A stretch of 64,000 nucleotides of DNA from Oreohelix idahoensis (lineage: Eukaryota > Mollusca > Gastropoda > Stylommatophora > Oreohelicidae): NCBI GenBank assembly GCA_024509875.1, contig JAMPIV010019859.1, positions 44,158-108,157 of the forward strand, given 5' to 3'. Positions 11,361-20,499 of the stretch are shown piece by piece. The position numbers and the translations under genes are program-made. Below the pieces are notes generated by a model, which searched no databases, was not told the DNA's origin, and saw only the letters and a list, made by a program, of their open reading frames with translations. Positions within the stretch are counted from its first letter, which is position 1, and every line of letters begins with the position of its first letter.

Positions 11361-11383
11361 TGTCACACAGTTTAAATAAATAC

Positions 11384-11591
11384 CGGATTAATATTTAAAC
11401 AAGAATTTTAGCTGTGGTAGCTTTTTTCTTTATTCAATTTTAAGTTTGAAAAAAAAATTATTTACAAATTTCCCGTGCAAAGAACAGGTATGGGGAGGCC
11501 TAACCCGTCTTTGCACGGGAAATCTGTAAATATTGTTTTTTTTCTCAAATTTAAACCAAAGCTGAAATTCCTGTTTAAATATTAATCCGCG
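11384..11591. repeat. Foldback (inverted-repeat) element
   Basis: Arms of roughly 85-100 bp, imperfect, read CGGATTAATATTTAAAC...TTTCCCGTGCAAAGA and the reverse complement TCTTTGCACGGGAAA...GTTTAAATATTAATCCG, around a centre of about 20 bp containing GGGGAGGCCTAACCC. It has no coding capacity. It resembles a MITE or foldback transposon; target duplications are obscured by flanking AT repeats. Confidence 0.75.
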
Positions 11592-11592
11592 A

Positions 11593-11759
11593 TTATATAT
11601 ATATATATATACTATTTTTATATTTTAATATTTATTTATATATATTATATATATATATATATTATATATATTATATATCTATTATATATATAATATTTAT
11701 TATATATATTCTATATATATATTATATATATATATATATATACTTTATATATATATATA
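11593..11759. repeat. (TA)n-rich microsatellite
   Basis: An interrupted TA/ATT tract of about 165 bp lies between the foldback element and the mariner derivative. TA tracts are preferred target sites for Tc1/mariner insertion. Confidence 0.9.
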
Positions 11760-12166
11760 CAGGGTGGTCATAAAAGTCTTTCCGGGGCGGGTGGCGGCGG
11801 GAAAAATTTCAAAAATTTAAAAAAAAAAGTATTCTGTGCAGAGACACTTGGTTTTTTGGAAATTATTCCAGAAGTAAAACAGTTTTTTTAATGCTATTTG
11901 TAGATTTCAACTTTTGCGATTTTCAACACTAATATTCGAGGGATTGCAAGTTCTCTTGAGGCACGATAGGTTGATTTCTGAGGACTGCGTTGAAACGCCG
12001 TGAGCACTGCGTCCACAGTTTCTTCACTCACACGAGGCCTACCTGCTCTGGGCATGTCACCGACGCTGCCAGTGTCCGTAAACTTTATATACCATCTTTG
12101 ATGCTTTTACCATCTGGAGGATCTGGTAAAAATTTGAAATCAGGGAAAGACTTTATGACCACCCTG
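11760..12166 (-). mobile_element. Internally deleted mariner/Tc1-type transposon
   Basis: The terminal inverted repeats are CAGGGTGGTCATAAAAGTCT at 11760 and its near-perfect complement ending GACCACCCTG at 12166, each flanked by TA as expected. Inside, the minus strand from about 12105 to 11932 encodes a transposase N-terminal fragment (DTGSVGDMPRAGRPRVSEET, then SPQKSTYRASRELAIPRI), the helix-turn-helix DNA-binding region. The catalytic domain is absent, so this 407-bp copy is non-autonomous. Confidence 0.85.
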
Positions 12167-12168
12167 TA

Positions 12169-12914
12169 TATATCTTCCAGCTCATTCTATCATTCTTTCC
12201 GTTCGTAACGCTCCCAAAAATAGTAACACTCGCCAAAGAAGAGTGCGCTCAGGTTGGTGTGAATGCGCCATGTGCACGGCGTGCATGTTCAGACTTTGTT
12301 TAACATCGGATGTAAAACAAATATTTTGGTTTTTAATACGGGAATTTTTTTAAAATGGAAGACATTGTTGGTAATGATTCTGTCACCACCAGTGTGGATC
12401 GTCTCATGGAAAGAGAAACAAACCAATAAAGGAGCTATAGAAAAATTTGGAAAGAAAGCAAAATAATATAAGTATATAAACCAATGAAACGGTATTAAAT
12501 CAGTTCTACAAATAACGATTCACATGATACAAGGGACGTTTCGGGTTTCACCCTTCGTCACCCCGAGTTACAAACAGGTGACAAGGACAAGAATTACATA
12601 TAGGTACTACAAAAACATACGATGATGAGAAACATACACCAAATGAGCGACACAAGCAGATGGAAAAAGTAAACACCCGCAGTGATGAGCGAAAAAAGAA
12701 CAATAATAATACAAGAAAATCGCAAAACCTGAAAGAAATACCGAAACAAGAAAGTAAATAATCAACGAAACGAAAAAAAGAATGCACACAACTTCGGAAC
12801 AAGTAAAAGGTCACTTAGCTAGATCCGTAGACGCTTGGAACAGAACACTGAGGTACATGGAGACTGGAGTATATCGTGAAACAGGAAAGAAGGAAGCAAA
12901 ATAATGAATGAGAT
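12169..12914. other. Non-coding, nothing recognised
   Basis: There is no supported gene. Around 12536-12560 is a GGGACGTTTCGGGTTTCACCC segment of the kind seen in dispersed repeats, but no ends can be defined. Minus-strand open frames at 12548-12814 are low-complexity and are not credited. Confidence 0.4.
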
Positions 12915-13050
12915 AAAAATCAAACAGGCTAAATATTCTGGTCATGTAAAAAGACAAGAGCTTGGTGACAACAATAATAGACAGCAGAATTGAAAGGATA
13001 CCTGCAAGAGGAAGACACTGTGGTTGAAATGAAGAAAGGGGGGACTGTGT
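12915..13050 (+). mobile_element. Possible LINE reverse-transcriptase C-terminal relic
   Basis: The plus strand encodes, with frame changes, SGHVKRQ followed by LVTTIIDSRIERIPARGR. This resembles the post-RT block of RTE/CR1-type LINEs (FGHV-R, then a basic G-R-P segment). It is short and degraded, so this is a tentative call. Confidence 0.35.
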
Positions 13051-13093
13051 GTTCTATACGGCCTCACAAAAGAACTCAAGAGACGCAAAAATA

Positions 13094-13161
13094 AGGGTTG
13101 AAGGTTAGGGTTAGGAATCCTGAACCTAACCCTGAACCCTAACCTTAATCCTAACCCTAAC
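13094..13161. repeat. Short interstitial telomere-like tract with inverted halves
   Basis: The left half reads GGTTAGGGTTAGG. A few bases on, the right half reads CCTAACCCTGAACCCTAACC and continues to CCTAACCCTAAC. The two orientations meet head-to-head around AATCCTGAA. The motif is TTAGGG-like rather than the arthropod TTAGG, though it is degenerate. Confidence 0.7.
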
Positions 13162-13327
13162 GACCTGGACAACTTATTTGAATGACATAAAAAACACATT
13201 TCAATCGACATTGCTGTAAATAGGAGGATAACATCAAAAGATGGACGTAGACAGTCTATTAGAGTGCACATTACGAACAAAATACAGAAGATGTTGGAGA
13301 AAAATTGTGGCGGACTTTCGATGCGAA

Positions 13328-13727
13328 GATGATATTTGATTAGATCATATCAGATGATATTTGATTAGATCATATCAGATGATATTTGATTAGATCATAT
13401 CAGATGATATTTGATTAGATCATATCAGATGATGTTTGATTAGATCATATCAGATGATATTTGATTAGATCATATCAGATGATATTTGATTAGATCATAT
13501 CAGATGATGTTTGATTAGATCATATCAGATGATATTTGATTAGATCATATCAGATGATATTTGATTAGATCATATCAGATGATATTTGATTAGATCATAT
13601 CAGATGATATTTGATTAGATCATATCAGATGATATTTGATTAGATCATATCAGATGATATTTGATTAGATCATATCAGATGATATTTGATTAGATCATAC
13701 CAGATGATATTTGATTAGATCATATCA
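13328..13727. repeat. Satellite: sixteen 25-bp units
   Basis: Exactly 400 bp is made of 16 head-to-tail copies of a 25-bp unit (start GATGATATTTGATTAGATCA). Only a few single-base changes occur, such as GATGTTTGATT at two positions and ATACCA in the penultimate copy. There are no spacers. Such homogeneity suggests recent unequal exchange or replication slippage. Confidence 0.97.
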
Positions 13728-13871
13728 GTTCAGTTGTATACATTACTGTATGGCACTAACACACCGTAGGAAAACAAATATATAAATATATATATCAATG
13801 AAATTTAAATAATAATTTTGTGAAAAAAGACTCCGAAATCTCTTCTTTCCATTTGAATAATCACACGTGCT

Positions 13872-16245
13872 TGTCATGAAATATTCTAATCCACATATAT
13901 AAATTATTAGGTAAATATGAAGCCTAACAAATAAAATTAATAAAGAGAAGAGCAATGGGAAAATGACAGTGCTGTCACAAAGAATGTACTCGAAATCCCC
14001 CTTGTTTTCTGCTTCGTCTGCAAATTGTAACGCTTTCACGTTGATAGTAAAAGCTTACTGTATTATTACCCGCCTTCTTCAATGAAACGTGTGCTGCATT
14101 TCTAAGAAAAACATTGAGACGTACTGCGTAATGACCTAAATTAATCCTAACATTAATTATATTACGTTACCAAAACGAACGAACAGATGGACAAAAGGAT
14201 AGCGAGAGGGGAGGGCTGAAAATCAGGAACGCATGCAACACGCGACGCGCGATATACAAATGCTGGCATCACGCGTGTAAGTCTACAAGCACTAACTTTT
14301 TCAGACGGACAGTGATAAAATACACTACCCTTTCCCAGAGTTAGGTTTATAAATCATAACAGACTCTTATTAGAAAAGATAACATTAGATGGGTTTACGG
14401 TTGAAAACATAACAGTACCCAGACAGCACATCTTCGAAACAGGAGGTAGAAGAAATTGCATATTTTGAACGCAGCCACGTGCTCCTTTAAATTAGTATTT
14501 TTGGGTTCCTTAGGGCTTGCTGACAAATAATATGTAAAACGTTACGCAAATAGTCCAGGCATTAATAAATTATACCCAAAATAAAATATTGGGGGTGCCT
14601 GACAGCATAAAATCATTTCTGCTCATAAAATTTTTTTTATATAACGTGTTTGAAAAAAATTTACGTTACAGAAATAGCCTACCATGTAAACTCCAAATTG
14701 ATTGGAGCGCAACAAATGAAAGCCTAACCACGATTGGTCGGGCTATAAATACTATCTTGGTTGTTAGGGGAAACGGGGAAAGGTAACATTTTTTCAAACA
14801 CTTGTCGAAACGGGGATCATTGGTCAGACTCGCTGATATACACACTTGGGAGCGTTAGTTCGACACCACTTGTTTAAAATAGCTTGATAAAGCATCAGTG
14901 CGTTGAAGCCAGCTCATATTTGTGTAAAATAAAAGCCTGGAACATAAGCAGATGGAGATTTGTGCCAGTTTGTGCCAGAATTCATTGCTAATCAACGTAT
15001 CTGTGTTATTCGTATGAATTGTGGTAAGCTTGAACCATTTAATATCTTTTAATGAAAATTGAATGTGAATTGTTGATTTATGCCTGTATATATAAAAAAA
15101 ATGCTCCAGCCTGAACAGAGGGTGTCGGAGAGAAGTAAAACGGCATGGAATGGCCAAACAGTACACTGACACCTGGATGATTGACTAGAAAGAAATAATG
15201 CTGGAAGTGCAGAGGCGTAGTAACCATTAAGAAGGGTAATACTGGAATAAAGTATTTCAAATGAAGCTGACGGTTGGCCTAACGCTCTGAACGCAATGTT
15301 TGTGCTGTATTGTGATCAGTGTAAAAGAGAATATAAATTAGTTATGAAGTAGAAGGTACATCCTTCTTGATTTCAGGGACAGTGGTCTTGATGGTACTGA
15401 GCAGCATCTGGTCAGAGATTTGCTGAATCCAGAGTCGGACAGCATACTCCTTGGTCTTTTTAGCTATCAGTGAGGTGTCTCCTGAGCCCAGAGGAAAATT
15501 CGAGCAGAGGAGTCCTTTCCTGCCGCCATCACTCAAGATAAGCAGAGTTGGCCAGCTGAGCTCAACATTATGTCCCCTCATCTTGAACTGACTTTTTAAA
15601 ATTAACATTAAGAGGGGAATTTAATTGTCTTAAAATCAGGAACTGTGAACATCTCCAATACTGGTCCCTAAAGACAAACTATTGAAGTCATGATGACAAA
15701 TACCAACAGAGCTTGAACAAAACAAAACCAGTATTACCTCATTTTACTACTACACAACTGACACACATAGAACATTTGTAATAATATATGTCACTACAAT
15801 ATTCATATTAAATACATTCTGTACATAACTTGTAATTTAAATTGATTGTGATTCCTGGTTCCCTTGTAGTTGAATCAGGACACATATTCATTCATGCCAG
15901 TAATGAATACATGTTGTTATTTGAAACGTTACGAGTGACTTCTTTAAGATATTCTCATAGAGTGTATATGTATGTGAGTGTCACAGTGTTGTTAAGAGTA
16001 GTGGATTAAATTAAATTGTTTATCTGTCTGTTGTTGTGACTTACACTTCACCATACACATACCCTAGACACATAACGTAGCATCACACTATTCCAGAATA
16101 ATTCTGACTGAGATATATAGATATGTGGTAGCAAGTAAGGTGATATATAATACACTATTCTTATTAGATATATATACCTTCACAGCTGATCTCAGTCAGT
16201 ACACTAAGTCCCCTATAAATATTTATAACATCCCACTTCACCACA
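13872..16245 (+). repeat. 5' LTR of element B
   Basis: This 2374-bp repeat pairs with 20500-22901 and is nearly identical to it. The clearest difference is a gap of about 30 bp near 15095 relative to the 3' copy at 21717-21757. It diverges noticeably more from the LTRs of A than from its partner, so A and B inserted independently. Confidence 0.93.
15342..15608 (-). CDS. Antisense ORF inside the LTR of element B
   Basis: An 88-codon frame, antisense to the element, aligns with the 79-codon frame of element A's LTRs after a 9-residue N-terminal extension (MLILKSQFKM). Shared blocks are HNVELSWP, LLCS, GSGDTSLIAK, KEYAVRLWIQQ and KKDVPSTS. Several substitutions relative to A keep the frame open. 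No family is recognised. Confidence 0.35.
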   Translation of the reverse strand: MLILKSQFKMRGHNVELSWPTLLILSDGGRKGLLCSNFPLGSGDTSLIAKKTKEYAVRLWIQQISDQMLLSTIKTTVPEIKKDVPSTS

Positions 16246-16250
16246 TATAT

Positions 16251-16268
16251 TGGGGTCTCGCTCTCGGG
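16251..16268 (+). other. Primer-binding site of element B
   Basis: TGGGGTCTCGCTCTCGGG lies 5 nt (tatat) after the 5' LTR. It matches the site in A. The complement would end in a CCA-type tRNA 3' end; the tRNA is not identified. Confidence 0.78.
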
Positions 16269-16437
16269 ATTTTGAATCTTTCCCTATTAAAAATATTGGG
16301 GGTAATTCACTTCAGGGAATATAAGAATTAAAAGGTATCCTTGGGTGGAATTAAATAAGGTTGAGCTCACGGTGCCTGTGTTGTCCATTAGAGATTGAAT
16401 TGTTGGTTAGACATTGTATTAAGTTACCTGATAGACA

Positions 16438-17705
16438 ATGGCGGACCTGGCCAAATTTCGATCTGCTGCGGTTCAGACTGCAAAAGAGTTAGGATTAGAT
16501 GGGCAAGTTATGGTTGCCTATGTTACTACGGAATGTGACAAATTTATTGAACGCGAAGAAAGAAGGTTTGAAGCCGAAAGAAAGTTAGAGGCTGACAGGG
16601 AAATTAAGAAGTTACAATTTGAAGCTGAGGCTGAGACTAAGAGGTTGCAAGCTGAGGCTGAGACTAAGAGGTTGCAGATTGAGGCTGACAAAGAGACTAA
16701 GAAATTGGAAGCAGAAAGAGAAGACAAAAGATTAGCTGCAGAAGAGAAGAAATTAGCTGCAGAAAGGGAAGAGAAGAAATTAGCTGCAGAAAGGGAAGAG
16801 AGGAAATTAGCTGCAGAAAGGGAAGCAGAAGATAAAAGATTACAAAGGGAACATGAGTTACGACTAAGGGAGTTTGAGTTTCAAGGCCATGCTCCTGAAA
16901 ATGGTGCCAGTCCCTTTGCCTCTGATGCTACGGTTACTCAGGGAGCCTCGACCTCAGCTATGAATTTTCATTTAGATCATTTTGTTGAGAAAGACGATGA
17001 TATTGAGAGCTATATAAATAGGTACGAACTATTAGCTACCACGTATGGGTTAGAGAGAGAAAGATGGAGCTTAAAGTTATCTCAGGGACTTCGTGGGGCA
17101 GCTTATGAAGTTTTTGCAAAAATGAGCAGAGGTGATCAGGAAAATTATGACATGCTAAAGCAGGCTCTTTTGTTAAGGTATGAAAAGAATGCAGAATTCT
17201 ATAGAAAAAAAATTTAGGAATGCTAAACTACTGTCAGGTGAAACCTATCACCAGTTCTCTGCACGCATAGAGACATACTTGGAGAAATGGACTTCTCTGG
17301 GGAAAACCCAAGATCTTAAGGAAATGGTCCTTATAGAGCAACTAAGAGAGTCCATGGCTCCAGACCTGAGAAAGTTTCTCATGGAACAAGGTGCAGAGAG
17401 GCTGGGTGAGTTGCTAAATGTTGCTGAAAGGTATCAAGCAGCTCAAGCAGAGGTAACAGGTAATAAAAAGAAACAAGTGGACAACTTTAGGGCACCACAG
17501 AACTTTAATAAATTTGATCCTAGGGATCAAAATAAAGGTAAGCACCAATTTGATAGGCCACGGTATGACAATAAAAATAAATTCCCACAATTCGATGAAA
17601 GGAAATATGATGAAAGAAAATCTTTCAACCAAGGAAAAAGGTGGTGTAAAAATTGTCAGATGGACAATCATGACACTGACCGTTGCAGAAGGAAACCTGT
17701 GTATA
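16438..17705 (+). pseudogene. Element B gag, coiled coil, SCAN-like domain and zinc knuckle, one frameshift
   Basis: The ATG at 16438 lies 170 bases after the primer-binding site. The first 259 codons comprise MADLAKFRSAAVQTAKELG, a coiled coil rich in EAETKRLQ and AEREEKKLA repeats (residues about 35-145), and a conserved acidic helix region (FVEKDDDIESYINRYELL). An extra A in an A-run near 17210 shifts the frame. The SCAN-like domain (KLLSGETYHQFSARIETYLE, then APDLRKFLMEQGAERLGEL) continues in the frame open from 17180. The knuckle WCKNCQMDNHDTDRC (CX2CX4HX4C) lies near 17643-17687. The repeat number in the coiled coil differs from element A. Confidence 0.87.
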
Positions 17706-18529
17706 TGGCAACCCTTCAGGTCAGGTCGACCTCAAGACAGGAGGAGGATATTATGTTAGATACCACTCCAGAAGAGATGAGGAAGGCACAGGCTGGGGAT
17801 AAAACACTCAAGCCTTGTTTCAGAAAATTGTCAACTTGTCATACAACTCCAGGCAAGGGAGATTTTTACATGAAAAACAAGTTGATGTATAGGAAGACTG
17901 GAACTAGATCCAATGGTCACGGACAGCTGGTTCTTCCAAAAAGATACAGGACAGAATTAATAAGGAGCCTACATGTGAAACCAGATGGGGACCATGAGAA
18001 AATAGGTACCATCATTCAAAAGGTGGCTCACAATTATTATTGGCCCAAAGCAAGATGGGACATTGAGAATTTTGTAGAAAGGTGTAGCATAGCACATGAG
18101 GGAACACCCACAAGTGGGAACATGGATCAGGACCTGGACACGCCATGGGGCAAAATCAGGCCTAACAATAAAAGGAAAAATAGATTTGATAAAGTGGACC
18201 AAATGGAATGGGAAGCCCCTTTTCACGGACAAGCTTCACTTAACTGTTTTACAATGGCCACTATGCGGAGAGTGCAAAAAGATGTCTTACCCCAGGATAA
18301 GCCGACAATCCCTCAATCGGACTTAAACAAACTGGAGGAAGAGGATGTAGGGAGGAAATCTCTCATCAAGAATTTTAAGAGGGGAGAAAGCCCCAAAAGA
18401 AAAATTGGTAGCGGTCGTTTTGTGAATGATAATTCTGGGAGGAAAAATCATCACTATAAAGCTTCAAGTGGAAGAGACCATACCGGTGCATGGACAAATA
18501 GGTCCACACAATTAAAGGTCCATATGTAG
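17706..18529 (+). pseudogene. Element B integrase zinc-binding remnant and conserved unassigned segment
   Basis: Continuous with the gag frame. A Pol linker (TTPEEMRKAQAGDKTLK) leads into the integrase zinc-binding domain (RSLHVKPDGDHEKIGTI, NYYWPKARWDIENFVERC). It continues through about 130 codons with no D,D-35-E core, instead carrying WEAPFHGQASLNCF, LNKLEEEDVGRKSLIKNF and SSGRDHTGAWTNRSTQ, to a TAG at 18527-18529. The same replacement is in element A, and the frame is open in both copies. The 3' integrase domain follows in another frame from about 18514. Confidence 0.75.
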
Positions 18530-20432
18530 CTTTGTTAAGAACGTGGACTGATGAAAAGGCAGAGGAAAACATTACATCTTCATACCAATATGTGAATGAG
18601 CTGACCACTCGGTTGAAAACTGGCTGGAAACTTGCCAATGAAAATTTGAAACAAGCCAGGAAGAAACATGCTGCCTATTATAACAGGAAGGCGAAAGACA
18701 GAAATTTGGCTGTGGGAGAGAAGGTACTGCTTCTTTTGCCCGGGAGTCAGAATAAGTTACAAATTGGATGGCAGGGTCCATATACAGTTCTAGAGAAGGT
18801 GTCTAGAACAAATTATAAGATAGATAAGAAGGGGAAAGAAAAAATCTATCATGTGAATCTCCTGAAGAAATATTTGGAAAGAGAACATCAGGGAGAGACA
18901 CACTTGTTGACCTTGTCCATCGCCATGGAGATGAAAAAGGAACCACTTTCATCATTTGAATATCCATTACACCCCTGTGAGACAGCAGCACAGGTGAAAA
19001 TCAGTACACATTTAACGAAAACTCAGAAAGAGAGAGTGCAACAGGTTCTAAATAATCATGCAGAGGTGTTAACAGACCGACCAGGGCATACAAACCTATT
19101 GGAATATGATATGAAACTCATAGACTCCACACCTGTCTGTATGAAACCATATTCGATTCCGTTTGCTAAGGAAAAAGCTTTGAAGGAAGAGATAGACTAT
19201 CTATTGAAGGAAGGAATTATTTCGCACAGTGAGTCTTCGTATAGTTCCGGTGTTGTACTTTTAAGGAAGCCCTCTGGAGAACATAGACTCTGTATAGATT
19301 ACAGGAGACTGAATGCTATTACAGAAGGACAGGTGGATCCATTGCCGGATACAAATCAGCTGTTTGCCAGACTAAATAAAGCTAAATATTTCTCAAAAGT
19401 GGATCTGAGTAAAGGATACTAATCAGATTCCAGTAAAAGCCTGAGGTTAGACCATACCTAGCTTTTAGTACCTCAGAAGGACACTATGAGTTTAATAGAT
19501 TGCCATTTGGATTGAAGAATGCGCCTAGTGTCTTCTCTAGAATGATGAGAAAATTATTGGATCCTCTGAATAATCCCTGTATAACAAATTTTATGGATGA
19601 TATCCTTATAGCAACAGAAACATTTGAGGAACACATTGACTCTCTGAACATGCTGTTTGATCGACTTAGGGAGGCAAATTTAACAGCCCGTCCAACCAAA
19701 TGTTGCGTTGGATGTAAAGAATTGGAATTTTTGGGACACACAGTTTATCAGGGAAACATGACCCCTGACCCAAAGAATTTAGAGAAACTACAGAAAGCCC
19801 CGAGACCACAAACCAAGAAGGACGTGAGATCCTTTGTCTCATTATGTGGTTTCTACCAGAAGTATATCAAAAACTTTAATTCCATATGTGCACCGTTAAC
19901 TGAATTGACACGTAAAGGACTTCCAGATCGCATTACATGGACACCACAATGTGAAATGACTTACCAAGAATTGAAGGAAAAGCTCACAAGTAAACCCATT
20001 TTGAAATTACCTGACTTAAGTCAAGAATTCATAGTAAGGACGGATGCAAGTAATATTGGGTTAGGTGCAACTTTACTACAGAAATCAGATGCATTGGATG
20101 GGGAATTAAGCCCAGTGGCATATGCTAGCAGAAAGTTGAATAAAGCTGAAATCAACTACTCAACTAGCGAAAAAGAATGTCTTGCAGTAATATGGGCAAT
20201 AAAGAAATTCAATATTTATCTATATGGGAAGGCATTTAAGTTGCAAACTGACCACAAACCTTTATCGTTTTTAGCACAGGCTAAGCATGAGAACTCTAGG
20301 TTACTCCGATGGTCTTTGCTTCTGGCTCCATATAATTTTAGCATTGAATATATATCTGGAAAAACCAATCTGGGAGCGGATTTTTTAAGCCGCCATCCGT
20401 GTGATGAGAATCACCGTAAACCCCAGAAATAA
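18514..20432 (+). pseudogene. Element B integrase C-terminus, reverse transcriptase and RNase H, frameshifted
   Basis: Begins with an integrase C-terminal module (TWTDEKAEENITSSYQYV, NRKAKDRNLAVGEKVLLLLP, WQGPYTVLEKV) and passes without a break into RT (LCIDYRRLNAIT, FSKVDLSKGYY). Two 1-base A gains near 19421 and 19435, absent from element A, shift the frame. RT resumes with PFGLKNAPSVFSRMM and the catalytic FMDD (19590-19601). RNase H shows VRTDASNIGLGATLLQ (first Asp), STSEKECLAVIWAIK (Glu) and LQTDHKPLSF (second Asp), ending HPCDENHRKPQK with TAA. The active-site residues are present, so only the frameshifts disable this copy. Confidence 0.9.
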
Positions 20433-20488
20433 TAATAAATTTCTATATGTGTATATAGAATAAAGGACTGACATATAATGTCTGTTTT

Positions 20489-20499
20489 AAGAGGGGAGG
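20489..20499 (+). other. Polypurine tract of element B
   Basis: AAGAGGGGAGG immediately before the 3' LTR's TG; identical to the tract in element A. Confidence 0.85.

Noticed and set aside
13094..13161. Chromosome end
   Set aside because: The tract is short, degenerate, inverted and flanked by ordinary sequence on both sides.
12548..13280. Minus-strand hydrophobic frames as small membrane proteins
   Set aside because: Low-complexity Phe/Ser/Leu composition from A/G-rich DNA, no conserved copy, and overlap with a possible LINE relic and the telomere-like tract.
13328..13727. CRISPR-like array
   Set aside because: The repeats are head-to-tail without spacers, and the window is eukaryotic.
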